DNA of 64,000 nucleotides, taken from contig JAJNPS010000033.1 in the NCBI GenBank assembly GCA_021155205.1, forward strand, positions 81,339 through 145,338, given 5' to 3'. Below are positions 43,028 to 51,899 of the stretch, in pieces. Positions within the stretch are counted from its first letter, which is position 1, and every line of letters starts with the position of its first letter. The notes below the pieces were generated by a model. It ran no database searches. It saw nothing but the letters and a program-made list of their open reading frames with translations, and had not been told where the DNA came from. The position numbers and the translations under genes are program-made. Source of the stretch: Rhodobacterales bacterium (GTDB taxonomy: Bacteria; Pseudomonadota; Alphaproteobacteria; Rhodobacterales; Rhodobacteraceae).

Positions 43028-44328
43028 ACCCGCCCGGCCTGCTGATCTCTGCCCCCGCCTCGGGCACCGGCAAGACCACGCTGATGCTGGGGCTGCTGGC
43101 CGCGTTCCGCGCGGCGGGCGTCACCGTGCAGCCGTTCAAAAGCGGGCCGGACTACATCGACCCGGCCTTTCACACGGCGGCTAGCGGTCGGGTCTCGGTG
43201 AACCTTGATACGTGGGCGATGGGAGCGGCGCAGATTGCCGGGCTGTCGCAGGTCGCGACGGGGACCGATCTGGTGCTGGCCGAAGGGTCGATGGGCCTCT
43301 TTGACGGCGTGGCCAAACCGGGGGTCAGCGGTGACGGGTCGTCGGCGGACCTTGCGATGATGATGGGCTGGCCGGTGGTGCTGATCCTCGATGTTTCGGG
43401 TCAGGCGCAGACTGCGGCGGCGGTTGCCTTTGGCTGTGCGACGATGCGGCCCGGTTTGCGGCTGGCGGGCGTGGTGCTGAACCGGGTCGCCAGCGCCCGG
43501 CACGAGGCGCTGGTGCGCGCAGGCATGGACGCGGCGGGGATCCGCGTGCTGGGCGCCCTGCCCCGCAACCCCGAGATCGTGTTGCCTGAACGGCATCTGG
43601 GGCTGGTGCAGGCCGAGGAACAGCCGGAGCTGGCGGCGATCATCGCAAGGGCCGGGGCGTTTGTCGGGGCGCATGTCGATCTGGAGGCGCTGCGCGGCCT
43701 GGCGAAAGGGGGGCGCGTTGGTGCGGGCGCTGCGGTGCGCCCACCTGGTCAGCGGATCGCACTGGCGCGGGATGCGGCGTTTTCGTTTGTCTATCCACAT
43801 CTGCTGCTAGGTTGGCGCGCGGCGGGGGCAGAGGTCGTGGCGTTTTCCCCGTTGGCGGATGAAGCGCCGGATCACACCGCCGATGTCTGTTGGTTGCCCG
43901 GCGGCTATCCCGAGTTGCATGCCGGGGTTCTTGCCGGTGCTGCCAGATTCCGGGCTGGTCTTGGCAGGTTCGCCGAAACACATCCGGTGCATGGCGAATG
44001 CGGGGGCTACATGGCGCTGGGTGCGGGGCTGGTCGATGCGAAAGGCGTCCGTCACGAGATGGCCGGGCTTTTGGGCCTCGAGACCAGTTTTGCCAAACGC
44101 AGGATGCATCTTGGCTATCGCGCGGCGCGCCTGGCCGCACCGATGCCGGGATTTGCCGCCGGGGCTGATCTGCGCGGGCACGAATTTCACTACGCGACGA
44201 TCCTGTCGCAGGCAGATGCGCCGCTGGCAGAGGTTGCCGACGCCACGGGGGCTGCGGTCGAGGAAACAGGATCGCGGCGCGGCAATGTCACCGGCAGTTT
44301 TTTCCACCTGATTGCCGAGGCCCCATGA
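43024..44328 (+). CDS. cobB: Hydrogenobyrinic acid a,c-diamide synthase
   Basis: This 434-residue glutamine-dependent amidase (EC 6.3.5.9) has an N-terminal ATP-binding P-loop ISAPASGTGKTTLMLGLL and PFKSGPDYIDPAFH, and a C-terminal glutamine amidotransferase domain with the nucleophilic cysteine in HGECGGYMALG and a late GHEFHYATI plus GSFFHLIA. It amidates side chains a and c before cobalt insertion by CobNST. Confidence 0.95.
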   Translation: MNPPGLLISAPASGTGKTTLMLGLLAAFRAAGVTVQPFKSGPDYIDPAFHTAASGRVSVNLDTWAMGAAQIAGLSQVATGTDLVLAEGSMGLFDGVAKPGVSGDGSSADLAMMMGWPVVLILDVSGQAQTAAAVAFGCATMRPGLRLAGVVLNRVASARHEALVRAGMDAAGIRVLGALPRNPEIVLPERHLGLVQAEEQPELAAIIARAGAFVGAHVDLEALRGLAKGGRVGAGAAVRPPGQRIALARDAAFSFVYPHLLLGWRAAGAEVVAFSPLADEAPDHTADVCWLPGGYPELHAGVLAGAARFRAGLGRFAETHPVHGECGGYMALGAGLVDAKGVRHEMAGLLGLETSFAKRRMHLGYRAARLAAPMPGFAAGADLRGHEFHYATILSQADAPLAEVADATGAAVEETGSRRGNVTGSFFHLIAEAP

Positions 44329-45077
44329 TGAGCGATGCAAAAAAGCCGGGCTTTGTGTCCTTTGTGTCCAGCGGGCCGGGCGATCCGGACCTTTTGACGG
44401 TCAAGGCGGTACGGCGGCTGGCGGCGGCGGATGCGGTGCTTTATGACGACCTTTCCGCCGGTCCGATCCTGTCTCTGGCACGCCCCGGCGCGGACCTTGT
44501 CGGCGTGGGAAAGCGTGCCGGGCGCGCCTCGCCAAAGCAGGACCACGTGAGCCAGCTTTTGGTCGACTATGCGCGCACCGGGCAAAAGGTGGTGCGGCTG
44601 AAATCCGGCGATGCGGGGATTTTCGGGCGGCTGGAGGAAGAGATCACGGCGCTGAGGACTGAGGGGATCGGGTACGAGATCATCCCCGGTGTGACGACGC
44701 CATCGGCAGCGGCGGCGGCGGCGGGCATTCCCCTGACCCGCAGGCTGGCCGCGCGGCGGTTGCAGTTCATCACGGCGGCGGATGTGACGGGCGGCCTGCC
44801 CGGTGATCTGAACTGGGCGGCACTGGCCGATCCCCATGCGACGACGTGCGTCTTCATGGGCAAGCGGACGTTTGGGGCGCTGGTTGCAGGTTTGATGGCG
44901 CATGGATTGCCGGCCGACACGCCTGCCTTGCTGGCGGAGTCCGTGGGCCATTCCGATGAGCGCCTGTGGCGCGGGACAGTCACCGGCCTTGCCGCAAAAC
45001 TGGCCGGGGATGTCGGCAGCTTTCCTGCGGTCATCCTTTATGGCGCGCTGGCCGATGCGCCGGATGGCAACGCATGA
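44325..45077 (+). CDS. cobA: Uroporphyrinogen-III C-methyltransferase
   Basis: This 250-residue SUMT (EC 2.1.1.107) makes precorrin-2, the pathway entry compound. Motifs are FVSSGPGDPDLLTVKAVR, LYDDLSAGPIL, VVRLKSGDAGIFGRLEEE and IIPGVTTPSAAAAAAGIPLT, ending VILYGALAD. There is no CysG-type dehydrogenase domain, so it is dedicated to B12 rather than siroheme. It overlaps cobF by four bases. Confidence 0.94.
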   Translation: MMSDAKKPGFVSFVSSGPGDPDLLTVKAVRRLAAADAVLYDDLSAGPILSLARPGADLVGVGKRAGRASPKQDHVSQLLVDYARTGQKVVRLKSGDAGIFGRLEEEITALRTEGIGYEIIPGVTTPSAAAAAAGIPLTRRLAARRLQFITAADVTGGLPGDLNWAALADPHATTCVFMGKRTFGALVAGLMAHGLPADTPALLAESVGHSDERLWRGTVTGLAAKLAGDVGSFPAVILYGALADAPDGNA

Positions 45078-45823
45078 AACGGCTCAGCCTGATCGGCATC
45101 GGGACCGGCAACCCGGATCACGTCACGCTTGAGGCGGTCAAGGCAATCAACGCAGCGGATGCGATCCTGATCCCCCAAAAAGGGCCGGACAAGGCGGACC
45201 TGGCCGAACTGCGGGAACGGATACTGGCGGTGGTGCTGACAAACACCGCGACGAGGGTGGTGCCGTTCGACCTGCCGGTGCGGGACGCGGCGAACCCGGA
45301 CTATCCGGCGGGCGTGGCCAACTGGCATGACGCGATAGCCGGGGCTTGGGCGGCGGCGCTTGCCCCTTTCCCGGGCGCGGATCATGTCGCGCTGCTGGTC
45401 TGGGGGGATCCGTCGCTTTATGACAGCACGCTGCGGATCGCGGCGCGGCTGGACCCGGCCCCGAAAGTGACCGTCATTCCGGGCATCAGCGCGCCGCAGG
45501 TTCTGGCCGCAGCGCATGGCGTCACGCTGAACACCGTGGGCGGGCCGTACCTCACCACCACCGGGCGTCGCCTGCGCGACCACGGCTGGCCCTTTGGGGC
45601 GCAAACGCTGGTCGTCATGCTCGACGGTGACTGCGCGTTTCAGGTGCTGGACCCGACCGGGGTAACGATCTGGTGGGGGGCCTTTGTCGGCATGGACCAA
45701 GAGATTCTTGATCACGGCCCGCTGGCGGAGGTCGGCCCGAGGATTGTGGCAACGCGCGCGACGGCGCGGGCGGCGCATGGCTGGATCATGGACATCTACA
45801 TCCTGCGAAAGGTCATGCCATGA
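45074..45823 (+). CDS. cobF: Precorrin-6A synthase (deacetylating)
   Basis: This 249-residue methylase (EC 2.1.1.152) of the aerobic pathway adds the C-1 methyl and releases acetate. The N-terminus is LIGIGTGNPDHVTLEAVKA, then LIPQKGPDKADLAELR, LLVWGDPSLYDSTL and VIPGISAPQVLAAAHGVTLNT, a pattern specific to CobF. Together with cobG it marks the oxygen-dependent route. It overlaps the second DUF1636 gene (ATGA). Confidence 0.94.
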   Translation: MKRLSLIGIGTGNPDHVTLEAVKAINAADAILIPQKGPDKADLAELRERILAVVLTNTATRVVPFDLPVRDAANPDYPAGVANWHDAIAGAWAAALAPFPGADHVALLVWGDPSLYDSTLRIAARLDPAPKVTVIPGISAPQVLAAAHGVTLNTVGGPYLTTTGRRLRDHGWPFGAQTLVVMLDGDCAFQVLDPTGVTIWWGAFVGMDQEILDHGPLAEVGPRIVATRATARAAHGWIMDIYILRKVMP

Positions 45824-46140
45824 TCCGCATCAGCCTGTGCGACAACTGTGCCCTGGGGCGCGAGGGGTTTGGCGCGACACTGGATGCGGCCCTGCACGAC
45901 GCAGGCATCGCGGCGACCGTTTCGGGCATCGGCTGCATGTCGGGTTGTGCGCGGGAATCGACCGCCGCATTTCGGACGCGCGGCAAGGTGGCCTATCTCT
46001 TCGGAGACCTGACCGAGGCCGACCTCGGGGATCTGGTGAATTTCGCGCGGCTTTATGCGGCCTCGCCCGACGGCGTCTTTGCCGACGCACGGCCCCTGGG
46101 CAAGCTGCGGAGCAAGGCGCTGGCCCGCATTCCGGGTTAG
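45820..46140 (+). CDS. DUF1636 family protein, second copy
   Basis: This 106-residue protein opens RISLCDNCALGREGF and contains GIGCMSGCARES, the same four-cysteine arrangement as the 31834 gene, but with a different first motif (CxxC as CDNC) and a shorter tail. It is the last gene of the riboswitch-1 operon and stands directly before riboswitch 2. A 2Fe-2S or metal-binding role in cobalt handling is plausible but unproven. Confidence 0.78.
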   Translation: MIRISLCDNCALGREGFGATLDAALHDAGIAATVSGIGCMSGCARESTAAFRTRGKVAYLFGDLTEADLGDLVNFARLYAASPDGVFADARPLGKLRSKALARIPG

Positions 46141-46209
46141 GGCGTCGCGCAAGGGACACGGGGCGGCGCATTTCGGCTTGACCCCGCGCGACCCCTGGGG
46201 CCAGATACC

Positions 46210-46420
46210 CCGGCACGGTGTCCGATCGGCGCAAAGCGTCCGGACTGAAACAGGAATGGGGACTGGGCGGACCGATCACGGCGCCCCAAGCCCCAACCGC
46301 CCCCGCGACTGTATGCGGCGAGCGGTCTTTCGAAATGCCACTGACCCAAGGCCCGGACGGGCGGCGGGTTGGGAAGGCGAAAGACCGCTTTGACCCGCGA
46401 GTCAGGAGACTGGCCGTGTA
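46210..46420 (+). ncRNA. Cobalamin riboswitch 2
   Basis: The blocks GGTGTCC, GAAACAGGAATGGGG, ACCGCCCCCGCGACTGT, ATGCCACTG, GTTGGGAAGGCG and CGAGTCAGGAGACTGGCC occur in the order of the cobalamin riboswitch, with a stem between the B12-box core and GCCACTG (AGCGGTCTTTCG and CGAAAGACCGCT, 46321-46332 and 46378-46389). It lies in the 325-bp gene-free stretch 46141-46465, upstream of the cobalt-uptake genes cbtB and cbtA, and should reduce cobalt import when B12 is sufficient. Confidence 0.92.
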
Positions 46421-46465
46421 GGGTGAAACAATGCTGCCGTCGGGTGTGACGGCGAGGAGAGACCG

Positions 46466-46633
46466 ATGACGACCGCAACCACCACCAAAACCGCCGCCAG
46501 CCCGCTGAGCGCAATCCTGTTCACTGCCATGCTTGGCACCGGATTGGTGTTCATGCTGGGCGTCGCACAGTCACAGACCCTGCATGACGCCGCCCATGAC
46601 ATGCGCCATGCCACCGGCTTTGCCTGTCACTGA
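46466..46633 (+). CDS. cbtB: Cobalt transporter subunit CbtB
   Basis: This 55-residue membrane protein has one transmembrane helix (LSAILFTAMLGTGLVFMLGV) and a histidine-rich C-terminus, HDAAHDMRHATGFACH, typical of CbtB metal-binding tails. ATG 46466 follows GAGGAGA. It is directly downstream of riboswitch 2 and 15 bases ahead of cbtA, the usual pairing of this predicted B12-regulated cobalt importer. Confidence 0.9.
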   Translation: MTTATTTKTAASPLSAILFTAMLGTGLVFMLGVAQSQTLHDAAHDMRHATGFACH

Positions 46634-46648
46634 ACAACCCTTGAGATC

Positions 46649-47398
46649 ATGATCCAACGGATGATGGCCAGCGCATTGTTCGCAGGCATTGCTGCAGGGC
46701 TGTTTGCCGCCCTGCTGCATTTCGCGTTTGTCCAGAAGTACCTGCTGCTGGGGGAACAGTATGAATCCGGGGCATCCGTGCATTTTGCGGGCGCGGCGGG
46801 TGCTGCAAATGATGCCGCAACATCCGCGATGAATGAACCGGACAGCACCGAGGCCCGGCCCGAGGGCAACGCACAGGATGCTGCCGTGGTCCCGACAGGC
46901 ACGTTTGAACGCAACGCGTGGACCGCCCTGTTCTTTGGTGTCCTCTACCTCTCCTACGGGCTGTTGCTGGTCGCGGGCATGGCGCTGGCGCGGCGGTTCG
47001 GCCAGCGCGTGACACCAAGCGACGGCATTTTGTGGGGCATCGCGGGCTTTGCCAGTCTGCAACTTGCCCCGGCCCTTGGGCTTGCCCCGAACCTGCCGGG
47101 CATAGCGGCAGCGGAACTTGCCGACCGGCAGCTTTGGTGGGCGGCAACGGCGATGGCGACGGCGACGGGCCTGGCCCTGATCGCCTATGGACGCAGGCCT
47201 TTGTGGATCGGGCTGGCGGTGGTCCTGCTGGCGCTGCCGCACCTGGTCGGCGCGCCCGATCCGGGCGGGTTCAGCGGCGTTGCCCCGCCCGAGGTCGCCG
47301 CAGCCTTTGCGGCGCGCACATTGGGCGTCGGGCTGGCAGGGTGGACCCTGTTGGGCTGGCTGGCAGGTTGGTACGGGAACCGGGCAGAGCGATCCTGA
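46649..47398 (+). CDS. cbtA: Cobalt transporter subunit CbtA
   Basis: This 249-residue inner-membrane protein has about five transmembrane segments (MMASALFAGIAAGLFAALL; ALFFGVLYLSYGLLLVAGMAL; ILWGIAGFASLQLAPALGL; a pair near residues 170-200; TLGVGLAGWTLLGWLAGW). It has a conserved PALGLAPNLPG loop and a periplasmic stretch between the first two helices. CbtA is the membrane component predicted to carry cobalt with CbtB; transport has been inferred mainly from riboswitch association. Confidence 0.9.
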   Translation: MIQRMMASALFAGIAAGLFAALLHFAFVQKYLLLGEQYESGASVHFAGAAGAANDAATSAMNEPDSTEARPEGNAQDAAVVPTGTFERNAWTALFFGVLYLSYGLLLVAGMALARRFGQRVTPSDGILWGIAGFASLQLAPALGLAPNLPGIAAAELADRQLWWAATAMATATGLALIAYGRRPLWIGLAVVLLALPHLVGAPDPGGFSGVAPPEVAAAFAARTLGVGLAGWTLLGWLAGWYGNRAERS

Positions 47399-47424
47399 CT
47401 TTCTGCTGACCACCTTCCGCGCGG

Positions 47425-47460
47425 CCCGGCCGGTCGGGTTGATGTCCACCCCCGGCCGGG
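47425..47460 (+). terminator. GC-rich hairpin downstream of cbtA
   Basis: CCCGGCCGG (47425-47433) and CCGGCCGGG (47452-47460) are complementary over nine bases with an 18-base loop, beginning 27 bases after the cbtA stop. There is no T tract, so it is either a weak terminator or an mRNA-protecting hairpin. The rest of the 350-bp gene-free stretch 47399-47748 is the upstream region of the next operon. Confidence 0.45.
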
Positions 47461-47542
47461 CGCGTCGGTGACGGAGGCCCGGCCTTCAAGTCCATCGCTC
47501 CGCCTGTCGCCAAGCTTGCGCAGGTCAGGCCTGCAGCCGGGG

Positions 47543-47657
47543 GTTGTATTCGGCGCCGGACCTCAAGACACGCGCCGATGGGGCTTGACAGACGCTGCGC
47601 AACGGGCAGGACTGGGGCCGGATACAACGGCCAGGGCGTGTCATCTGGCTGTTGTAT
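47543..47657. promoter_or_regulatory. Three GTTGTAT sites upstream of the ABC-transporter operon
   Basis: GTTGTATTCGGC (47543-47554), the same motif reversed, GTTGTATCCGGC (47628-47617), and GTTGTATGGC (47651-47660) lie within 120 bp of each other and about 90-200 bp before the binding-protein gene. Their spacing and shared heptamer suggest binding sites for an unidentified activator or repressor. No convincing -10/-35 pair was found beside them. Confidence 0.4.
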
Positions 47658-47748
47658 GGCATGCCTAATAGACAGCGCAGTCCCGGCGCGAGGGACGCGA
47701 ACAAACAACCGGCGCAGACAAGCTGCGCCACATCTGTGGGAGATACAT

Positions 47749-48876
47749 ATGAAGAAGATTGAACTCGAGCTCAGCCGGCGGTCATTCCTGCGGCACAGCG
47801 CCATCGGCGCGGGCGTGCTGGCAGCTCCGGCGATCATCTCTTCCAAGGCGCTGGCCTCGTCGGGCGAACTGAACTTCACCGGCTGGGCGGGCTATCCGGC
47901 GCTGGCCGAAAAAGTGTTCCCGGCGTTCACCGCCGCGACCGGCATCAAGGTGAACTTTACCGAACAGCCAAGCCAGGACGACATGCTGGCCGGAGCCAAG
48001 ATCGCCATCGAGTCGGGCGGCATTGATGTGACCGAACCCACGATCGAGCGCGTCGGGGCATGGAACTCCAACGGACTTCTGGGCGCCTGGGATCCGGCCA
48101 AACTGGCGATGGACAATTATCTGCCCGGTCTGGCCGATGGTGCCGCTGGTAAGCGCTCGCGCATCGACGACAAACTGTTGTATGTGCCGTCGAACTGGGG
48201 CACCGAAGCGCTGGTCTACAAGAAGGACGCTGCAGTCCTGGGCGATCCTCCGTCACTGGGCGCGCTGTTCGACCCGGCGAATCAGGTCGTCGTGCGTGCG
48301 CATTCCGCGCTGGCCGCGATGGGCCGCTGGCTTGATGCGACCGGCAAGCTGCCGCGTCCGTGGATGGATGGCTATACCGACATGGGGGCCATGGTCGAGC
48401 TGTGGGACATCGCCCTTGCCGAGGCCGTCAAGGCCAAAGGCAACGTGGTGCAGTTCTGGTCGGGTGAGAACGAGGCCAATGCCGGCTTTGTCGCCAATGG
48501 CGCAACGCTGGGTCTGAACTGGGATTCGACCGGCTACAACCTGCGCAACGACGGCTACGGCTACATGGCGCCGGTCGAAGGAGCCTTCGCCTGGCATCAG
48601 GGCTTCGTGCTGATGAAGAACGCCGTGAACGTCGATGAAGCGCACGAGCTGGCCAAGTGGGTCTCCACCGCCGAAGGTTCCGCGGCCTGGGCAACGGCAT
48701 TCTCGTCCAATGCGGTCGGCAAGGGCGCAGCAGCCCTGATGAGCCCCGATGTCGCGAACTTCTATAACTCGGCCTTTGACGACACGAAACTGGCCGCCCT
48801 GTGGTGGTGGCCCGACCAGTCGGCCGAGTTCCTGGCCAAGCGCGGCGAATACGCCGACAAGTACAAGGCGTCCTGA
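47749..48876 (+). CDS. Polyamine-type ABC transporter substrate-binding protein, Tat-exported
   Basis: This 375-residue periplasmic protein is of the spermidine/putrescine (PotD/F-like) solute-binding family. The N-terminus has a twin-arginine signal (SRRSFLRHSAIGAGVLAAP), implying export folded. Mature text includes LNFTGWAGYPALAEKVFPAF, VPSNWGTEALVYKK and WSGENEANAGFVANGATLGLNWDSTGYN. ATG 47749 follows GGGAGA. It heads an operon with ATPase, two permeases and a PLP enzyme. The ligand is probably an amino or amine compound; the family label alone does not decide between polyamine, opine or amino acid. Confidence 0.88.
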   Translation: MKKIELELSRRSFLRHSAIGAGVLAAPAIISSKALASSGELNFTGWAGYPALAEKVFPAFTAATGIKVNFTEQPSQDDMLAGAKIAIESGGIDVTEPTIERVGAWNSNGLLGAWDPAKLAMDNYLPGLADGAAGKRSRIDDKLLYVPSNWGTEALVYKKDAAVLGDPPSLGALFDPANQVVVRAHSALAAMGRWLDATGKLPRPWMDGYTDMGAMVELWDIALAEAVKAKGNVVQFWSGENEANAGFVANGATLGLNWDSTGYNLRNDGYGYMAPVEGAFAWHQGFVLMKNAVNVDEAHELAKWVSTAEGSAAWATAFSSNAVGKGAAALMSPDVANFYNSAFDDTKLAALWWWPDQSAEFLAKRGEYADKYKAS

Positions 48877-48898
48877 TCCACGGATCGCCCAGGACATG

Positions 48899-48928
48899 CG
48901 CCGGGACCCCCAGGGTCCCGGCGTTTTT
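48899..48928 (+). terminator. Rho-independent terminator/attenuator after the binding-protein gene
   Basis: CGCCGGGACCC (48899-48909), loop CCA, GGGTCCCGGCG (48913-48923), then TTTTT: an 11-bp perfect stem with a U tract. It stands between the binding-protein gene and the ATPase gene of the same operon, so it probably lowers expression of the membrane components relative to the binding protein. Confidence 0.9.
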
Positions 48929-49067
48929 CGTCCGCTGCCGGCACCGCGCGATCCGCCTGCAGGATTGCGCCGAAAGTCTTTGCGTGCGCGACGTCGCCTG
49001 CTAGGCTTGGACAAAATCTGCGACAAAAAACAAAACGACAAAAGACCACCCAGGGGGACTGCCAAGG

Positions 49068-50153
49068 ATGAGTGCCGGAATTGATCTGGAGAATGTCGTC
49101 TGCGATTTCGGAACCTTCCGCGCCGTCGACAACGTGAATGTCAGCATCCAGCCGGGAGAGTTCTTTTCCTTTCTTGGCCCGTCGGGCTGCGGCAAGACGA
49201 CGATCCTGCGCATGATCTCGGGCTTTATCGAACCCACGCAAGGCGTTATCCGCATCGGGGGCCGGGACATGAAGGGCCAGCGCCCGAACCAGCGGCCCAC
49301 CGCGTTGATCTTCCAGAACCTTGCCCTTTTTCCGCTGATGCCGGTCTGGGAGAACATCGGGTTCGGACTGGAGGTGCGCGGCATCGACAAGGCCAAGCGG
49401 CGCGCGCGGGCCGAAGAATTGCTTGACCTTGTGGAACTGCCGGGCGCGGGCGACAAGATGGTCAGCCAGTTGTCGGGTGGTCAGAAACAGCGCGTTGCCA
49501 TCGCGCGTGCTTTGGCGGTGGAACCGCAGGTGATGCTGCTGGATGAACCGCTGTCGGCGCTGGATCTGAAACTGCGTCAGGCCATGCGGGCCGAACTGCG
49601 CGCGATCCAGAAACGCACCGGCGTCACCTTCATCTTCATCACCCATGATCAGGGCGAGGCGCTGGCGATGTCGGACCGCGTCGGCGTGATGAGCCAGGGC
49701 AGGTTGCAGCAGGTGGCGGGTCCGCGCGACATCTACAACAATCCGGTGAATGGCTTTGTGGCCAGTTTCGTGGGGGAGAACAACATCCTGACCGGAACGG
49801 TCGCGGCCCCGTCGGCAGGATACGCCACCATGGACACCCCCCATGGCCGGTTCCGCGCCCGCATCGCCAATGGCGTGACCGGCGCGGGGGTCAAACTTTA
49901 CGTGCGGCCCGAACACATGAAATTCTCGGATCAGCCTGGGCTGGAAAATTCCGTCGCGGTGACGATCAGCGATGTCGCGTTCGAGGGCAACTTCATCGCC
50001 GTCCAGTCGGTCAGCGCCAGCGGGATGCGTTTCACGGCGGAACTGCGCAATGACGGATCGGTCACGATCCCCGAGATCGGCGAAACGCGGCATGTCAGTT
50101 TCGATGCCGCAAAGGCGGCGATCCTGCCTGACAGCATGACGGCGGGGGTCTGA
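49068..50153 (+). CDS. ABC transporter ATP-binding protein (PotA type)
   Basis: This 361-residue ATPase has Walker A FLGPSGCGKTTILRM, Q-loop LIFQNLALFPLM, signature QLSGGQKQRVAIARAL, Walker B VMLLDEPLSALDL and H-loop FITHDQGEALAMSD, followed by a TOBE domain (about residues 280-355). All catalytic residues are intact. It powers the permeases encoded two bases downstream. Confidence 0.93.
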   Translation: MSAGIDLENVVCDFGTFRAVDNVNVSIQPGEFFSFLGPSGCGKTTILRMISGFIEPTQGVIRIGGRDMKGQRPNQRPTALIFQNLALFPLMPVWENIGFGLEVRGIDKAKRRARAEELLDLVELPGAGDKMVSQLSGGQKQRVAIARALAVEPQVMLLDEPLSALDLKLRQAMRAELRAIQKRTGVTFIFITHDQGEALAMSDRVGVMSQGRLQQVAGPRDIYNNPVNGFVASFVGENNILTGTVAAPSAGYATMDTPHGRFRARIANGVTGAGVKLYVRPEHMKFSDQPGLENSVAVTISDVAFEGNFIAVQSVSASGMRFTAELRNDGSVTIPEIGETRHVSFDAAKAAILPDSMTAGV

Positions 50154-50155
50154 CC

Positions 50156-51079
50156 ATGCAGGACCTTTTCCGCCGCTACGGCAGGGGACTGACGGCGGCC
50201 ATCGTTCTCTTGACGGCGTTCTGGATCCTCATTCTGCTGATCCTGCCGAACCTGACGATGTTTGAAAGCAGCTTCCGCCCTTACCTGCCCGTGACCGAGG
50301 TGGGCGGGCCAAAGGACACCTATTCCTTCAACAACTATGGCCGCATCCTTGGCAACGAGGTGCCGGTCAGCATTTTCGGGATCACATTCGAGCTGCCGGT
50401 GCGGATCAAGGTGTTCCTGCTGACCATTCTCTATTCGGCGCTGGTGACTCTGATCACGTTTCTGCTGGCCTATCCGTTGTCTTACTACATGGCCAAGATC
50501 GTCTCGCCCCGGTCGCTGCCGACGCTGTTCCTGTTGCTGTTCGTGCCGCTCTGGGTGTCGGAAATCCTGCGGTCCTTTGCCTGGTACATCATCCTGGCCT
50601 TCAAGGGACCGCTGAACGTGTTCCTTATGCAACTGGGCATCATCGACACCGAAATCCGCTGGATCGCGGGGTTCAGCCCGGTAATCATCGGGCTTGTCTA
50701 CACCTATGTCCTGTTCATGATGTTTCCGCTTTACAATGCGATGCAATCGCTGGACAGCAACCAGATCGAGGCGGCCGAGGATCTGGGATCGCCCTGGTGG
50801 CGCACGCATTGGCGTGTGATCCTGCCGCATGCCAAGCCCGGCATCGCCTCCGGTGCGGTTATGGTCTTCATGCTGTCGGCGGGGTCGCTGCTGGTGCCGT
50901 CGCTGCTTGGCTCCACCACATCGGGCTGGTTCACCCAGACGATCCAGGGCGTGATGCTGGAAGAGCAGGACTGGAATACCGGGGCCGCCTTTGCGTTCCT
51001 GCTGCTCTTGGTCTGCACCCTCTTCGTCAGCCTGATGATGCGCGTCTTTGGCGTGCGCCTGTCAGACATCGCGAAATAG
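50156..51079 (+). CDS. ABC transporter permease (PotB type)
   Basis: This 307-residue inner-membrane protein starts with an N-terminal helix (AAIVLLTAFWILILLILP), then a periplasmic loop and five further helices. The cytoplasmic coupling loop reads EAAEDLGSPWWRTHWRVILPHAKPG, the classic EAA motif. It pairs with the 51090 permease. Confidence 0.92.
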   Translation: MQDLFRRYGRGLTAAIVLLTAFWILILLILPNLTMFESSFRPYLPVTEVGGPKDTYSFNNYGRILGNEVPVSIFGITFELPVRIKVFLLTILYSALVTLITFLLAYPLSYYMAKIVSPRSLPTLFLLLFVPLWVSEILRSFAWYIILAFKGPLNVFLMQLGIIDTEIRWIAGFSPVIIGLVYTYVLFMMFPLYNAMQSLDSNQIEAAEDLGSPWWRTHWRVILPHAKPGIASGAVMVFMLSAGSLLVPSLLGSTTSGWFTQTIQGVMLEEQDWNTGAAFAFLLLLVCTLFVSLMMRVFGVRLSDIAK

Positions 51080-51089
51080 GGGGCAAGCC

Positions 51090-51899
51090 ATGCACAAGAC
51101 CCGCGATGTCCTCGGCAACATCTACATGATCGCCTTTCTGTTGTACCTGCTGCTGCCCCTCATGGTGATGGGGGGGGCGGCGTTCAACGACAGCAAGCTG
51201 CCGACCATCGTGCCCTGGAAAGGCTGGACTGACCGCTGGTTCATCGACCTGTGGAACGACAACCGCGTCTGGATCGCGTTCCGCAACACGCTGGCGGTGG
51301 CGCTTGGCGTGGTGGTGCTGTCGGTTCCCATCGGCACGGCGGGGGCGATCCTGATCAACTCCATCTCAGGGCGCTGGCGTGCCACGCTCTACGGGCTGAT
51401 GGTGGCGCCGATCCTGATCCCCGGCGTGGTCATCGGCATTTCCACGCTCTTGTTCTGGAACCAGTTGTCGGTGGGGTCGGGCCTGCATCTGTCGGTGCTG
51501 GGTCAGGTCAGCTACATCGCAAGCTTTGTGATGCTTTTGGTGCTGGCGCGGCTGCAAAGTTTCGACGCAGGGCTTGAAGAGGCGGCGCTGGATCTTGGCG
51601 CCAGCCATGGGCAGGTGATGCGGCGCATCCTCTTGCCGCACTTGTATCCGGCCATCGGTGCCGGGGCCGCGATTGCGTTCTTTCAGTCCATCGAGAACTT
51701 CAATGTGACGTTGTTCACTCGTGGCGGGGCCGATACGCTGACGGTCTATGTGTTTTCCAAGGTCCGCTCCGGCATCACGCCGACGATCAATGCGCTGGCC
51801 CTGCTGCTGATCTTTGTCACCCTCCTGGCCGCAGTGATCTATGAGGTGTCGCGGCGTCGGCGTGAACGGCGCGAACGGATGCTGACGGTCGAGGAATGA
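51090..51899 (+). CDS. ABC transporter permease (PotC type)
   Basis: This 269-residue protein has six predicted membrane segments and an EAA loop EEAALDLGASHGQVMRRILLPHLYP. ATG 51090 follows GGGGGC at fair spacing; the upstream in-frame ATG is inside the previous gene. Its stop overlaps the ATG of the PLP-enzyme gene by four bases, tying transport to metabolism of the substrate. Confidence 0.92.
   Translation: MHKTRDVLGNIYMIAFLLYLLLPLMVMGGAAFNDSKLPTIVPWKGWTDRWFIDLWNDNRVWIAFRNTLAVALGVVVLSVPIGTAGAILINSISGRWRATLYGLMVAPILIPGVVIGISTLLFWNQLSVGSGLHLSVLGQVSYIASFVMLLVLARLQSFDAGLEEAALDLGASHGQVMRRILLPHLYPAIGAGAAIAFFQSIENFNVTLFTRGGADTLTVYVFSKVRSGITPTINALALLLIFVTLLAAVIYEVSRRRRERRERMLTVEE

Noticed and set aside
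47585..47610. TTGACA at 47585-47590 as a promoter for the ABC operon
   Set aside because: No acceptable -10 element at 16-18 bp, so it was not listed as a promoter.
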